From Caproiciproducens galactitolivorans (GTDB taxonomy: Bacteria; Bacillota; Clostridia; Oscillospirales; Acutalibacteraceae), in contig NZ_JAPOHA010000008.1 of the NCBI RefSeq assembly GCF_026672255.1, positions 138,792 through 202,791 on the forward strand: a stretch of 64,000 bases of DNA, in the 5' to 3' direction. The translations under genes and the position numbers were made by a program. The notes below the pieces were generated by a model that ran no database searches, was not told where the DNA came from, and saw only the letters and a program-made list of their open reading frames with translations. Shown piece by piece: positions 52,131-62,834 of this stretch. Position 1 is the stretch's first letter; each line of letters begins with the position of its first letter.

Positions 52131-53612
52131 TTATTTTTTCAGCTTCCAGACCAGATCGTTCCATGTGAGTTCCTTACGAAGCTCGTCGATCTTGGTTTCC
52201 TTACCAATATGAATAAACTCAATATCCATAATTTCAGCAAAATCGCGCAGCTCTTCCGCCGTAATCGAATAACTGATGACGGAATGGTGCGCGCCCCCCG
52301 CGTAAATCCACGCTTCCGCGGAGGTTTCAAGGTTCGGGAGCGGCTTCCAGAGAACGGCCGCCACCGGGAGCTTCGGCATTTCGTGAACCTGCTCCTGACA
52401 TTCCACATCGTTGACAATCATGCGGAACCGATCGCCCATATCGATAATCGTCGCAAGCACCGCCGGGCCTGCCTTCGCCTTGAAGGTGAGACGCGCCGGA
52501 TCTTCGCGGTCACCGATTCCAAGCGGAACCACCTTGATTTTGGGGCGTTCCGCGGCAACCGTCGGGCACACCTCAAGCATATGGGCGCCCATGTTCATTC
52601 CGCACTCCGGGTCAAAATTATAAGTATAATCCTCCATAAAAGCCGTGCCGCCCCGGCAATCGGCCGTCATGAGCTTTATAATGCGGCAGAGCGCCGCGGT
52701 TTTCCAGTCGCCTTCCCCGGCAAAGCCATATCCCAGGCGCATTAAATCCTGTGCGGCAAGGCCGGGCAATTGGCGAAGCTGCTGCAAATCCTGAAAATTG
52801 GTGTGGAAGGCGCCAAACTTTCCTTCTTCCATAAACTTCCGAAGCGCCACTTCTTCCCGTGCCTGATAGCGTACGGCTTCGAGGTTATCCGTCGCCATAT
52901 CGTAAACTTCCGTGTATGCTTCCATCTGGGCGTCAATTTCCTCTTCGGTGACGGCTTCTACCATACGGATGATATCGCCAACGCCGTAATGGTCAACCTG
53001 CCAGCCGAATTTGATGTGCGCTTCCACCTTGTCGCCGTCCGTTACAGCCACTTCACGCATATTGTCGCTGATGCGGAGCACGCGAAGCCTGCGGCTTTCA
53101 AATGCTCCGACCGCCGCCCGCATCCAGCGCCCCATGCGTTCGCGCATCGCCGCATCCTTCCAGTAGCCGGAAATAACTTTCTGCGCAATGCGCATGCGCG
53201 CAAGGATAAATCCATGCTCCCTGTCGCCGTGGGCGGACTGGTTCAGATTCATGAAATCCATGTCGATACTGTCCCACGGAATGTCGCGGTTGAACTGGGT
53301 GTTGAGGTGAAGCAGCGGCTTCTGCAGGACCGAAAATCCGCGAATCCACATTTTTGACGGGGAAAAGGTATGCATCCAGGTAATAATGCCCGCGCATCGG
53401 GGAGCATTATTTGCCTCTGTGATAACCTTATAGATTTCTTCCGAATTGCGCACCACGGGCTTAAAAACCAGTGTGCAGGGAATGGACGGGTCGGTGTTCC
53501 ACTCGTCTATCATAATTTGGGAATGCCGGTCAACGGTTTTCAGCACATCTTCTCCGTAAAGATCCTGGCTTCCAACCACAAACCAGAATTCGTATTTTTT
53601 TAAAGCTGACAT
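52131..53612 (-). CDS. araA: L-arabinose isomerase
   Basis: The 493-residue enzyme has the AraA signatures: EFWFVVGSQDLYG at the start, WMHTFSPSKMWI, FMEDYTYNFDP with a metal-ligand glutamate, GAHMLEVCP, and GGAHHSVIS near the end. It converts L-arabinose to L-ribulose with a divalent metal ion in the cytoplasm. GGAGG lies ahead of the ATG. It follows araB by 32 bases. Confidence 0.96.
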   Translation of the reverse strand: MSALKKYEFWFVVGSQDLYGEDVLKTVDRHSQIMIDEWNTDPSIPCTLVFKPVVRNSEEIYKVITEANNAPRCAGIITWMHTFSPSKMWIRGFSVLQKPLLHLNTQFNRDIPWDSIDMDFMNLNQSAHGDREHGFILARMRIAQKVISGYWKDAAMRERMGRWMRAAVGAFESRRLRVLRISDNMREVAVTDGDKVEAHIKFGWQVDHYGVGDIIRMVEAVTEEEIDAQMEAYTEVYDMATDNLEAVRYQAREEVALRKFMEEGKFGAFHTNFQDLQQLRQLPGLAAQDLMRLGYGFAGEGDWKTAALCRIIKLMTADCRGGTAFMEDYTYNFDPECGMNMGAHMLEVCPTVAAERPKIKVVPLGIGDREDPARLTFKAKAGPAVLATIIDMGDRFRMIVNDVECQEQVHEMPKLPVAAVLWKPLPNLETSAEAWIYAGGAHHSVISYSITAEELRDFAEIMDIEFIHIGKETKIDELRKELTWNDLVWKLKK

Positions 53613-53644
53613 ATGTATCCTCCGATTATTTCTAATTTGAATCG

Positions 53645-55303
53645 TTATTTCTGCTTCATCGCTTTCAGGTGCTTCATCACATCATTCCCGCCGCGCCCGA
53701 AATAGTCGTGCAGGATGCGGTATTCCTTGAACAGCGCATCATACCGCTCTGAGTTTTCGGGAATCGGATAATAGATTGTATCTTTGATTTTCCCCATTGC
53801 GCGGGCCGCTTCAAACACACTGTCGTAGCCGCCGGCTTCCTTGCCCGCCGCGACGGAAGCGAAAATCGCGGAACCGAGCGCGGGCCCCTGAAGCGAACCT
53901 GCAATCTTCACGGGCATTTTAATCACATCCGCATAAATCTGCATGGTCATTGGGTCTTTTTGTGAAATCCCGCCGGAGGCGAAAAACTCTTTCACCGGAA
54001 CGCCATGCTCACGGTAATTTTCAATAATGATGCGCGTACCATAGGCGGTTGCCTCAATCAGCGCGCGGTAAATTTCTTCCGGTTTGGTCTGGAGTGTCAT
54101 TCCCAGGATCATACCGCTCAAATCAACATCGACCAGAACCGAGCGGTTCCCGTTCCACCAATCCAACGCAAGGAGGCCGCTTTCCCCGGGGTGCAGCTTT
54201 TCGGCTTTCTCCCGCAGGTACGCATGAATCTTTTTATTCTGCCGTTTCGCTTCCTCATAATAGGAAGCCGGCAGGCAGTTGTCAATAAACCATGCAAAAT
54301 GGTCCCCTACGCAGGACTGCCCGGCCTCATAGCCGAAATAACCCGGCATGACGCCGTTTTCCACTACGCCGCACATACCCGGCACCTGACGTTCCTCTTC
54401 GCCCATCATAATATGGCAGGTGGAGGTACCTATAATCGCAAGCATTTTGGAAGGCCCGTCGATTCCGACTGCGGGCACGCACACATGCGCGTCCACATTT
54501 CCCACAGCAACCGCGGTGCCCTCCTTCAGGCCGGTCAGCTTTGCTGCCGCCGGGGTCAACGTACCCGCCCTGTCTCCAAGCGGAAGGATGTCGCGGGAAA
54601 GTTTTTCATCCACCACATGCTCCAGTTTCGGATGAAGCGCCTTGAAAAAGTCGTTAGAGGGAAAGCCCGTGCGCCTGTTCCACATTTCTTTATAGCCTGC
54701 GGTGCAGGAATTGCGCGTTTCTTTTCCGCAAAGCTGCCAGATAATCCAGTCCGCCGCTTCGATGAACCGATCCATTGCATCGTATATCTCCGGGTCTTCT
54801 TCAACGATTTGCCAAATTTTGGGGATTGCCCATTCCGAAGAAATTTTCCCGCCGTAGTTTTTCAGCCACGGTTCGTTTCTTTCCTTTGCAATTTCATTGA
54901 GCCGGTTAGCCTTATCCTGCGCGGCGTGGTGCTTCCAGAGCTTCACGTAGGCATGAGGGCGTTTTTTGTACACCGGAAGAAAACTCAGCGGCGTTCCGTC
55001 CGCTTTTACCGGCAGAACCGTGCAGGCTGTAAAGTCTGTTCCGATTCCGATTACATCGTCCGGAGATACGCCGGATTCCTTCAGAATCGCCGGGATGGTA
55101 TGAGCCAGTACGTCAAGGTAATCCTGCGGGTCCTGCAGCGCCCAATCCCTGCCGAGCGGCGTCCCGTCCGGCAGAGTTTTATCCATTACCGCGTGGGGAT
55201 ACTCGTAAACGGAAGAGGCAAGTTCTTTTCCGGTCTTAGCATCCACCAAAACCGCCCGGCCGGAAAGCGTGCCATAGTCAACTCCTATTGTATAGTTTGC
55301 CAT
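53645..55303 (-). CDS. araB: ribulokinase
   Basis: The 552-residue FGGY-family kinase has [15 protein letters not shown] for phosphate binding, [10 protein letters not shown], a [12 protein letters not shown] segment and [22 protein letters not shown] at the adenosine site. It phosphorylates L-ribulose. The ATG at 55303 is supported by GGAGG; a longer reading five codons upstream overlaps this ribosome site. It is the first gene of the araBAD transcript, with an AraR-like operator about 25-40 bases ahead. Confidence 0.95.
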   Translation of the reverse strand: MANYTIGVDYGTLSGRAVLVDAKTGKELASSVYEYPHAVMDKTLPDGTPLGRDWALQDPQDYLDVLAHTIPAILKESGVSPDDVIGIGTDFTACTVLPVKADGTPLSFLPVYKKRPHAYVKLWKHHAAQDKANRLNEIAKERNEPWLKNYGGKISSEWAIPKIWQIVEEDPEIYDAMDRFIEAADWIIWQLCGKETRNSCTAGYKEMWNRRTGFPSNDFFKALHPKLEHVVDEKLSRDILPLGDRAGTLTPAAAKLTGLKEGTAVAVGNVDAHVCVPAVGIDGPSKMLAIIGTSTCHIMMGEEERQVPGMCGVVENGVMPGYFGYEAGQSCVGDHFAWFIDNCLPASYYEEAKRQNKKIHAYLREKAEKLHPGESGLLALDWWNGNRSVLVDVDLSGMILGMTLQTKPEEIYRALIEATAYGTRIIIENYREHGVPVKEFFASGGISQKDPMTMQIYADVIKMPVKIAGSLQGPALGSAIFASVAAGKEAGGYDSVFEAARAMGKIKDTIYYPIPENSERYDALFKEYRILHDYFGRGGNDVMKHLKAMKQK

Positions 55304-55326
55304 CACAACATCCTCCATTCGTAAAA

Positions 55327-55342
55327 AAATGTACGTACAACT
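55327..55342 (-). promoter_or_regulatory. AraR operator before araB
   Basis: The minus strand reads AGTTGTACGTACATTT, which is very close to the Bacillus AraR box ATTTGTACGTACAAAT. It lies between araR and araB. Confidence 0.8.
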
Positions 55343-55353
55343 TTGCTGAAAAC

Positions 55354-55376
55354 AGAAAGGCTTTTCAGCCCCTTCT
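55354..55376 (-). terminator. possible terminator of araR
   Basis: AGAAGGGGCT pairs with AGCCTTTCT around GAAA, followed by TGTTTTC. Only a weak T-run follows, so some read-through from araR into araB is possible. Confidence 0.4.
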
Positions 55377-55386
55377 GTCTTCTGTC

Positions 55387-56460
55387 TTATACAAGCACTC
55401 TGACGGACTTACGCTCTACAATCGCCGGTTCAAAATCAACCGTGGCCTTAAACGTATGGTCCTGAATCAGGTGCAGCAGGTTTTGCGCGGCGGTTTCTCC
55501 TAAAACATTCATGGGGTGTGCCACCGAAGTAAGCGGCACCTCGCAAAGATCCGCAAGATCCGAATTATCGATACTTACCAGGGAAAGATCCTCCGGAACC
55601 GCAATGCCGTTTTTTTTCATCATATCCACGATCTGCATGGCAACCTCATCGTTATAGCACAGCAGCCCGGTGCAGCCCTCTATACGCCGCAGGATAATCC
55701 CAACAAACTTCGAAAAATCGGGGATATCCTGTGTGGAATACCAGAGCACGTTTTCATCATGGATTTCATACCCTGCTTTCAGCAGAGCATCCAGATACCC
55801 GGCGTAGCGTAAATGCCCCTGATGGTCATCCGACTTAAAAATGCCCGCAATCCGCTTGTGGCCTGCATGAATCAGGTACTGTGTGGCAAGCAGCCCGGCT
55901 GCGTGGTCATTCATGGACACATGCGGTATTTTAATGCCCGGATAGCTGCTGTTGATAAATAACACCGGAATCCTTTGCCGCTGGATTTCTTCATAAATTT
56001 CAAAATTCGGATTTGGCAGGCCACTTTGAGTCGGCTCAATAATCATTCCGTCCACGCCTTTTTCCAGCATGGAGCGCAGCACCCTACTTTCATTCTGAAC
56101 CTTGTTATGCGTGAAGGCAAGCTGCATGGAATATCCGCTCTTTGTCAGGACATCTTCAATTCCACGGATAATCTGCGGAAAAATGTACGCGCCCACATAG
56201 GTGGTAACTACACCGATGGTCATGGTTGGTTCGCGTTTGACCGATGCGTTGAAAACGACGTAGGTGCCGCTGCCCTGCCTGCTTTCGAGATATTTGTCCT
56301 GTACCAGGATATTGATCGCCTGCCGAACCGTCTGCCGGCTGATACCGAACATGGTGCTCAGCTCGTTTTCGGAATACAGCTTTTCGCCGTATGTTAGTTC
56401 TCCTGATTCGATTTTATTTTTGATCCAGGTGACCAGAGTCATATATTTCGGCATTTCCAT
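55387..56460 (-). CDS. araR: arabinose repressor AraR (GntR/LacI hybrid)
   Basis: The 357-residue protein has a GntR-type winged helix at the N-terminus ([29 protein letters not shown]) and a LacI/periplasmic-binding-like sensor domain ([63 protein letters not shown]). This hybrid is diagnostic of AraR, which leaves its operators when arabinose binds. The chosen ATG follows AAGGAG at a rather long distance (13 bases); an ATG nine codons upstream lacks any ribosome site. It lies between the araBAD and the transporter operons, both with matching operator boxes. Confidence 0.93.
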   Translation of the reverse strand: MEMPKYMTLVTWIKNKIESGELTYGEKLYSENELSTMFGISRQTVRQAINILVQDKYLESRQGSGTYVVFNASVKREPTMTIGVVTTYVGAYIFPQIIRGIEDVLTKSGYSMQLAFTHNKVQNESRVLRSMLEKGVDGMIIEPTQSGLPNPNFEIYEEIQRQRIPVLFINSSYPGIKIPHVSMNDHAAGLLATQYLIHAGHKRIAGIFKSDDHQGHLRYAGYLDALLKAGYEIHDENVLWYSTQDIPDFSKFVGIILRRIEGCTGLLCYNDEVAMQIVDMMKKNGIAVPEDLSLVSIDNSDLADLCEVPLTSVAHPMNVLGETAAQNLLHLIQDHTFKATVDFEPAIVERKSVRVLV

Positions 56461-56500
56461 CGCAGTGCTGTTTCTCCTTTTTACCATTATTATTGAAACC

Positions 56501-56530
56501 ATGATACATGAATGTTTTATAAATTGTCAA
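56501..56530 (-). promoter_or_regulatory. promoter of araR
   Basis: Minus strand TTGACA, 18-base spacer, TATCAT. It lies in the short gap after the transporter operon. Confidence 0.65.
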
Positions 56531-56557
56531 TACATCTGAGCAGCACCAGCAGACAAA

Positions 56558-57742
56558 TCAGGAAGCCTTCTTCTTTGAAATCAGATCGATTGTTACAGCG
56601 CCCAGAAGGACCAGGCCCTTCACAACCCGCTGGATATCGACGGACCAGCCAATCAGTGACATTCCGTTATTCAGCACACCCATGATCAGAGCACCGATCA
56701 CTGCACCAAGAATTGTGCCGCTTCCGCCGAGTGCGGCCGCGCCGCCTATGTAACAGGATGCAATTGCGTCAAGTTCAAAACCATCGCCCGCTTTCGGGGT
56801 GGCAGATGCATTTCTGGCGGAAAGAACGATGCCGGCCAAAGCACTCATAAGGCCCATGCTCACGTAAATCCAGAACATCACGCGCTGGGTTTTGATACCG
56901 GAAAGCCTTGCCGCTTTCTCATTTCCGCCCACGGCGTAAATCTGACGGCCCGGAACCGTGTTGTTGGTAATAAAGGTGTAGATAATAATCAGTACCAGCA
57001 TCAGAGCAAGAACGACCGGCAGACCGTTGTAGAGGGAAAGCTTAACAGTAAAAAAATTAATAATCAAAATGATGACGGCAAGCTTCAGTACCTCCTGCCA
57101 CGCGGCAGGTACTTCAAATCCGTAGGATTTTTTCTTATTGACAGAGCGGATTTCCAGGTAAATAACAATCAGGGAAGCAATAAATCCAGCCAATATGGAA
57201 AGCAGCTCAATCTTCTGCCCGCCGATATTAGTGTAAATTTCCGGCAGATAGCCCGCGCCGATCTGTATATATTCCGTAGGCAGCGGGCCCTTTGTCTGGC
57301 CGCCGAGAATAACCATGGTAAGCCCGCGGAAAATCAGCATGTTTGCAAGCGTTACGACGAATGCCGGAACCTTCAGATAGGCGATAAAGAAACCCTGCCA
57401 CGCACCGACCAGAAGCCCGCACACAAGAATCCCCAGAAACGCGGCGGGAGTGGGAATATGAAGGTCTAAAACCATGATGGCGCACGCGGCGCCGGTAAAG
57501 GCAACCACAGAGCCGACGGAAAGGTCGACATTGCCGGTCAATACGCAGAGCAGCATGCCGACCGCAAGGATAACAACATAGCTGTTCTGCATAATCAGGT
57601 TGTTAATGTTCATTGGGCTGACATTTTTGCCGCCTGAAAGCAGATTAAAAATAGAATAAATTAAAATAAGAGCAATCAGCATTCCGTATTGCTTGATATC
57701 CGTGCTGCCGGATTTTTTCTTTGCAAGACTTGAAGTATTCAT
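56558..57742 (-). CDS. mmsB: sugar ABC transporter permease (MmsB/GguB family)
   Basis: The 394-residue polytopic protein has the family motif [30 protein letters not shown] and a late [27 protein letters not shown]. It forms the membrane channel of a monosaccharide importer of the XylH/GguB class. It overlaps the ATPase gene by four bases. The AraR context and operator point to L-arabinose or related pentoses as substrate. Confidence 0.92.
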   Translation of the reverse strand: MNTSSLAKKKSGSTDIKQYGMLIALILIYSIFNLLSGGKNVSPMNINNLIMQNSYVVILAVGMLLCVLTGNVDLSVGSVVAFTGAACAIMVLDLHIPTPAAFLGILVCGLLVGAWQGFFIAYLKVPAFVVTLANMLIFRGLTMVILGGQTKGPLPTEYIQIGAGYLPEIYTNIGGQKIELLSILAGFIASLIVIYLEIRSVNKKKSYGFEVPAAWQEVLKLAVIILIINFFTVKLSLYNGLPVVLALMLVLIIIYTFITNNTVPGRQIYAVGGNEKAARLSGIKTQRVMFWIYVSMGLMSALAGIVLSARNASATPKAGDGFELDAIASCYIGGAAALGGSGTILGAVIGALIMGVLNNGMSLIGWSVDIQRVVKGLVLLGAVTIDLISKKKAS

Positions 57743-59295
57743 ATCGTCGGCTTCTCCCTTCTGGTATGTGACATAATGATTTTCATAATCATTTCCTGAG
57801 AAAAATCTTCCTTATCCAGTTCACCGGCTATTTCGCCCTGGTTTAGAACATAAATCCGGTCGCAGATGCCAAGAAGCTCCGGCATCTCGGAAGAAATAAA
57901 GATGACTGCTTTTCCCGCTTTCGCGAGGTCATTGATGATCTCGTAAATTTCATATTTCGCGCCTACGTCAATTCCCCGCGTTGGCTCATCCAGAATCAAA
58001 ACGTCGGGGTTGGTAAGAATCCATTTGGAAAGAACCACTTTCTGCTGGTTTCCGCCGGAGAGGGAACCCGTAATCTGTTTGATGGAATGCGTTTTAATAT
58101 TGAGCTTTTTACGGTATTCTTCGGCAGCCACGATTTCTTCGTTTTTGTCAATGACCCAATGCCTGGAAAAGCGGTCGCGCAGGCTGGAAAGCGTCATATT
58201 CCAGCGAACATCGTTGATCAGAACCAAACCGTAATCCTTACGGTCCTCCGAAGTATAGGCGATTCCGTTGCGTATGGCATCCTGAACATCGCGCAAAACG
58301 AGCTTTTTCCCGTCTTTATAGATCTCTCCGGAAATGCTGGTTCCGTAAGATTTGCCGAAAATGCTCATGGCAAGCTCCGTGCGTCCGGCGCCCATCAGCC
58401 CGGCAAAACCAACCACTTCGCCTTTTCTGACATTGAAATTCACATCCTTGAGTACAACGCGTTCGGGATCGTCCGGGTGGTGCACCGTCCAATCCCTGAC
58501 CTCAAACGCGACATCCCCCAACTTACTTTCGCGGGGAGGGTACCGGTTTGTCAGTTCACGGCCGACCATCCCTTTGATAATCCGGTCTTCGTTCAGGTCG
58601 TCTTTCCCTTTTTTCAGGGTTTCAATGGTTTTCCCGTCGCGGATGACCGTGATGCTGTCCGCTACCTGGCTGAGTTCATTCAGCTTATGGGAGATCATAA
58701 TGCAGGTAATTCCGCGCTCTTTTAAGCCCAGTATAATATTCAGCAGCTTTTTGCTGTCTTCGTCATTCAGGGAAGCCGTGGGTTCGTCCAGAATCAGCAG
58801 CTCCACTTTTTTGGCCAGCGCTTTCGCAATTTCGACAAGCTGCTGTTTGCCGACGCTCAGTTTGTTGACCGGCAGGTTTACATTTTCATCCGGCAGGCCG
58901 ATTTTTTCCAGAATTTCCTTCGCTTTCTGCCTTGTCTTGCTCCAATCAATCACGTTGTTTATATTTGTAATTTCATTGCCCAGAAATACGTTTTCTGCGA
59001 TCGAAAGATACGGGCTTAAAGCAAGCTCCTGATGGATAATAACAATGCCTTTCCGCTCGCTGTCCCGGATGTCACGGAATTTCCCTTCCTCGCCGTTATA
59101 AAGAATTTCACCGGAATAATCACCGTAAGGGTAAACCGCGGACAATATGTTCATCAGGGTGGATTTCCCAGCTCCGTTTTCCCCGCAAAGGGCGTGAATC
59201 TCGCCCCTTTCCACCGTAAGATTTACATCGTCCAAGGCCTTTACCCCGGAAAATTCCTTTGTGATATGTTTCATTTCCAGGATGACATCAGCCAT
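57739..59295 (-). CDS. mmsA: sugar ABC transporter ATP-binding protein (MmsA/GguA family)
   Basis: The 518-residue protein has two ABC domains, as in all CUT2 sugar importers. Domain 1 has [24 protein letters not shown] and DEPTASLND. Domain 2 has the degenerate P-loop GLMGAGRTE, then [15 protein letters not shown] and [10 protein letters not shown]. One site is therefore weak, as usual for this family. AGGTG precedes the ATG at 59295; a longer reading begins inside the gap behind the binding-protein gene. It powers the permease encoded next. Confidence 0.93.
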   Translation of the reverse strand: MADVILEMKHITKEFSGVKALDDVNLTVERGEIHALCGENGAGKSTLMNILSAVYPYGDYSGEILYNGEEGKFRDIRDSERKGIVIIHQELALSPYLSIAENVFLGNEITNINNVIDWSKTRQKAKEILEKIGLPDENVNLPVNKLSVGKQQLVEIAKALAKKVELLILDEPTASLNDEDSKKLLNIILGLKERGITCIMISHKLNELSQVADSITVIRDGKTIETLKKGKDDLNEDRIIKGMVGRELTNRYPPRESKLGDVAFEVRDWTVHHPDDPERVVLKDVNFNVRKGEVVGFAGLMGAGRTELAMSIFGKSYGTSISGEIYKDGKKLVLRDVQDAIRNGIAYTSEDRKDYGLVLINDVRWNMTLSSLRDRFSRHWVIDKNEEIVAAEEYRKKLNIKTHSIKQITGSLSGGNQQKVVLSKWILTNPDVLILDEPTRGIDVGAKYEIYEIINDLAKAGKAVIFISSEMPELLGICDRIYVLNQGEIAGELDKEDFSQEMIMKIIMSHTRREKPTI

Positions 59296-59375
59296 GCTAC
59301 GCACCTCGCTCCTGTGATAGTAATAGGTTGAGCGACAGCTGTACACTGCCGCCCAAATTTTCAATCTCAAACGAA

Positions 59376-60512
59376 TCAGGAAATATCCGATTCCTTGTAA
59401 TAGTTGGAATCAATCAATTCCTTTTGAATATTGTCTTTGGTGATTGCAACAGGTGTGCAGAGGTAGGATGGAACAACCAGTTTGCCGTTGTTGTAGGATT
59501 TCGTGTCATTAATTTCCGGCTGTTTGCCTTCCATAACGGCCTGGACCATGGTAACGCATTTTGCGGCAAGTATGCGCGTGTCTTTAAATACCGTCATGGT
59601 TTGTTTGCCGGATTTAATGTTTTTAACAGCCATTGTTTCCGCGTCCTGACCGGTGATGATAGGCCACTTTGTGCCGACCTTGTAGCCTGCGCCTTCCAGA
59701 GCAGCCGCAATACCGTAGGAAATACCGTCAAACGGGCTTAGCACGATGTCTACGTTTTTGCCGGTGCTGTAATAACCAGACAGAATGTCTTCCATCCTTT
59801 TCTGGGCAGTTTCCTGCGACCAGCGGAGGGTGCAGATTTTATCAAATTCAGTCTGGCCGGAAAGAACCTTCAGCTTACCGCTGTCAATATAGGGCTGAAG
59901 AACTTCCATGGCGCCGGTGTTAAGGAAATGTGCGTTGTTGTCGTCGGGGGAACCCGCGAAAAGTTCAATGTTGAAAGGACCTTTGCCGTCCTTCAGGCCC
60001 ATTTTTTCTTCTATGTATTTGCCGATCAAAGTGCCCACGCCTTTGTTGTCAAAGGTTGCATAATACGAAACTGCGTCGGTGTCCATAAGCAGACGGTCAT
60101 ATGCGATAACCGGAATGTTGTTCTTCTTTGCTTCCGCAAGGACATTTACCAGGGCGCTGGAATCGATGGAGGCGATTACCAGGCATTTTGCGCCGCCTGT
60201 AATCATGTTTTCAATCTGGGAAACCTGCGCCTGAACATCATCCTCCGCATACTGCAAATCAACTGTGTAGCCCAGCTTCTCAAGTTGATCCTTCATATTG
60301 TTCCCGTCGCGAATCCAACGTTCGGAGGACTTGGTTGGCATTGCTACACCGACTTTTTGGCCGCTTGCTGCTGCGGAAGCCTGTGTTTTCTGGGAAGCGG
60401 CCGGCTGAGCATTTGCTGCTGTTGATGTACTTGCCCCTGAACCGCATGCTGCGGTCAGCAAAAGCATACATGCCGTAAGAACAATTGCCGTCAGTCTTTT
60501 GATCCTTTTCAT
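59376..60512 (-). CDS. chvE: sugar-binding lipoprotein (ChvE-like)
   Basis: The 378-residue protein has a lipoprotein signal ending LTAACG, a low-complexity Ala/Ser/Gln spacer, and a periplasmic-binding-protein type 1 fold: [47 protein letters not shown] and [16 protein letters not shown]. The RW-RDG and DRL motifs are typical of ChvE, which binds arabinose, glucose and galactose. As a membrane-anchored lipoprotein it captures sugar for the MmsAB importer. Its promoter has an AraR-like box upstream. Confidence 0.93.
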   Translation of the reverse strand: MKRIKRLTAIVLTACMLLLTAACGSGASTSTAANAQPAASQKTQASAAASGQKVGVAMPTKSSERWIRDGNNMKDQLEKLGYTVDLQYAEDDVQAQVSQIENMITGGAKCLVIASIDSSALVNVLAEAKKNNIPVIAYDRLLMDTDAVSYYATFDNKGVGTLIGKYIEEKMGLKDGKGPFNIELFAGSPDDNNAHFLNTGAMEVLQPYIDSGKLKVLSGQTEFDKICTLRWSQETAQKRMEDILSGYYSTGKNVDIVLSPFDGISYGIAAALEGAGYKVGTKWPIITGQDAETMAVKNIKSGKQTMTVFKDTRILAAKCVTMVQAVMEGKQPEINDTKSYNNGKLVVPSYLCTPVAITKDNIQKELIDSNYYKESDIS

Positions 60513-60625
60513 TCTCTCTCGCTCCTTACATGTTATTAATACAACTTTTTATAAAACCGCTACATTCAGCGGAAATATAACAAAATACACAGTTTATATC
60601 CATGGCGAAGCCTGTTTGTATTCAT

Positions 60626-60654
60626 AATATAGCTTAAAGACTTCAACTTGTCAA
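60626..60654 (-). promoter_or_regulatory. sigma-A promoter of the sugar ABC operon
   Basis: Minus strand TTGACA, 17-base spacer, TATATT. The leader before chvE is about 105 bases. Confidence 0.78.
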
Positions 60655-60688
60655 TATGAATTTGATAATTTTTTAAATAAATCTAAAT

Positions 60689-60704
60689 ATTTGTATGTAC
60701 AAGT
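60689..60704 (-). promoter_or_regulatory. AraR operator upstream of the chvE promoter
   Basis: ATTTGTATGTACAAGT differs from the Bacillus AraR consensus at two positions. It lies about 35 bases upstream of the -35 box, not over the promoter, so a second site or DNA looping may be needed for repression. Confidence 0.68.
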
Positions 60705-60719
60705 TGTATTATTACAAGT

Positions 60720-61250
60720 TAAACTTGGCTGCTTCCGTTGTTGGGAAAATGTCCTCAGGAAAGGATGCACCTTGAGCGGTAACGTTAGCCTGATGAACGG
60801 CATGCCGAACCATTTTTAAATGAAACACAGTTTGCAGCACTGTTTAAATTTCCTTTTTAGGCTTTTGTAAAGCCGAGTAGTGAAAAAACCGCTCTTCCCA
60901 GCTGAAATTCGGAAAGGACGGCTTTTTGCGTACGCGATACCGAAGTCGAATTTATTTGCGGCGGATAGACGAACGGGAACCATTAAGTGTATAATTTATA
61001 TATTGCCGTCACTCATCTTAATTTGTGCCTTTTAAAATTCTATCTGTTTCCTTTCTGCGGCATTGCAGGGAATTGTAACGTTGGGTTTAAAACGTGATGC
61101 AATATCATTTGCAAGCAATTATCTTATAGAGAATTTTTATTATGATGAATTTTGAAGATAATATAACGCATCAGCACCTGTTTTTACGATTTCTACATGC
61201 GCTGTTTATTTTTTGTTTAAAAGTATGGGGTATAATAAAATATATTTCTG
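60720..61250. other. long intergenic region without a gene
   Basis: No convincing coding frame was found. An imperfect hairpin at about 60885-60927 (AAAACCGCTC...GACGGCTTTTT) with A and T runs on its two sides could act as a terminator. A -10-like TATAAT at 61231 may belong to the DedA gene, but no good -35 is placed for it. Confidence 0.4.
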
Positions 61251-61290
61251 TATTATTATGAGAGTGAAATTATAGTTTGGAGTATTGCTA

Positions 61291-61935
61291 TTGGATTTTA
61301 ATAATATTGTGAATCTTTTTCTTCACCTTGATAAGTACCTTTCTGTATTGGTGAATCAATATAATGTGTGGGCTTATGTGTTCCTTTTCATTACTATATT
61401 TATTGAAACAGGTTTGGTAGTCACGCCCTTCCTTCCCGGAGATTCGCTTCTGTTTGCTGCGGGCGCAATTGCGGCTGCCGGCGGGCCGATCAATGTTCCG
61501 CTCATTATCGTATTGCTGTATATCGCCGCTGTCACAGGGGATACCCTTAACTATCATATCGGCCATCTGCTGCGGCAGAAAGTTCAGGACCGTGAAAAAA
61601 TCCCGCTTGTTAAAACGGAGAACATTGACAAGGCACAGGAGTTTTTAACAATACATGGAGGCAAAACCATTACGATTGCGCGCTTTATACCGATTATCCG
61701 GACATTTGCCCCGTTTGTTGCAGGGGCAGGCAGGATGCCTTACCGTAAATTCCTAATATATAATGTAATTGGCGGCATTACGTGGGTGTCTCTGCTTTTT
61801 GGAATCGGCTATTTTTTCGGAAATATCAGTTATGTAAAAAGCCACTTCAGCCTTGTGGTAATTGCCATTATCGGAATTTCAATTACTCCTGCGATTGTTG
61901 CATTTATAAAAAACAAATTGAAAAGAAAAGCTTAA
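61291..61935 (+). CDS. DedA-family membrane protein
   Basis: The 214-residue polytopic protein has the DedA features FIETGLVVTPFLPGDSLLFAAG, the GDTLNYHIGH segment and TITIARFIPIIRTFAPFVAGAG. These proteins are proposed to flip undecaprenyl phosphate or phospholipids and support envelope homeostasis. The start is a TTG at 61291: GGAG lies at eight bases from it, while a TTG six bases earlier is too close. It stands alone. Confidence 0.9.
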   Translation: MDFNNIVNLFLHLDKYLSVLVNQYNVWAYVFLFITIFIETGLVVTPFLPGDSLLFAAGAIAAAGGPINVPLIIVLLYIAAVTGDTLNYHIGHLLRQKVQDREKIPLVKTENIDKAQEFLTIHGGKTITIARFIPIIRTFAPFVAGAGRMPYRKFLIYNVIGGITWVSLLFGIGYFFGNISYVKSHFSLVVIAIIGISITPAIVAFIKNKLKRKA

Positions 61936-62117
61936 TTCTGCCTTGCATTTATTATGTTGCAGGCATGCGGAGAGATTGGCTTGCTGAAACAAATAAAACT
62001 ATGATATTCGCCGGATAACGCCGGAAAACGTAAACGGGATGCTTATGTATCACATTTGGCAGTTTTTATCCGATGCAATGAAAAATATTTAAAAATGCAA
62101 TAACTGCTATTAATTGA

Positions 62118-62130
62118 TTTGAAGTTCAAA
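62118..62130. promoter_or_regulatory. palindrome ahead of the FetA-like gene
   Basis: TTTGAA-G-TTCAAA is a perfect 13-base palindrome about 50 bases before the start codon. It may be an operator. No clear promoter was seen next to it. Confidence 0.35.
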
Positions 62131-62177
62131 TTAAATAGAAAAACTTAGAACCTACTAAGGGAAACAGAGGGAAGAAC

Positions 62178-62834
62178 ATGTCTCAGATTGAATTTCAGCA
62201 TGTAACCTATCAAGCCGGTGAAAAAGCGATCTTAAGGGATATTTCCGTTCAAATTGATGCCGGAGATTACATATCCATCGTGGGTCCGTCCGGCAGCGGG
62301 AAAAGTACATTCCTAAAACTGTGCTGCCACCTCATCAGCCCTACAGAGGGAATCCTACTCGTCAACGGGACAAATATTATGCAGCAGAATCCGATTGAAC
62401 TGAGAAAGAAGATCGGTTACTGCTTTCAAACTCCTCTATTGTTTGGTGATACAATAGAGGAAAATTTGAATTATCCTTATTTAATACGCAATCAAAAAAT
62501 GGACAGCGATCGTATAAATATGTTATTGTCCAGATTTAATATGGGGCCGGATTGTCTCAATCAGAATATAAAAAACCTTTCAGGCGGCGAAAAACAAAGA
62601 ATTGCTCTGATTCGGATATTGCTTTTCAAACCGGAAGTACTTTTGCTTGATGAAATAACTTCCGCACTGGATATTGACAATACGGAAATTGTTGAAAAGG
62701 CAATCCAAATTTTAAATGGAGAGGGTATTACGATTCTATGGGTCACGCATAATCCCGCACAGAGCAGAAAATATGCCGATAAATTGCTTACCATTGATAA
62801 TGGTCAAATAAAATCACTGGAGATGTTAAAATGA
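62178..62834 (+). CDS. fetA: ABC transporter ATP-binding protein (FetA/YbbL-like)
   Basis: The 218-residue ATPase has GPSGSGKST, LSGGEKQRIALIRIL and DEITSALD in place of the usual DEPTSALD. This replacement of the proline is shared by many YbbL/FetA proteins. It pairs with the UPF0014 permease encoded next, with a four-base ATGA overlap. In E. coli this pair exports iron and lowers oxidative stress. GAGGGAAG lies ahead of the ATG. Confidence 0.88.
   Translation: MSQIEFQHVTYQAGEKAILRDISVQIDAGDYISIVGPSGSGKSTFLKLCCHLISPTEGILLVNGTNIMQQNPIELRKKIGYCFQTPLLFGDTIEENLNYPYLIRNQKMDSDRINMLLSRFNMGPDCLNQNIKNLSGGEKQRIALIRILLFKPEVLLLDEITSALDIDNTEIVEKAIQILNGEGITILWVTHNPAQSRKYADKLLTIDNGQIKSLEMLK

Noticed and set aside
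54005..55324. 439-residue plus-strand frame opposite araB, and similar long antisense frames opposite murC (17187-18254) and the glutaminase gene (8362-9237)
   Set aside because: They lie completely within strongly supported genes, lack ribosome sites and have no recognisable motifs; GC-rich codon use explains them.
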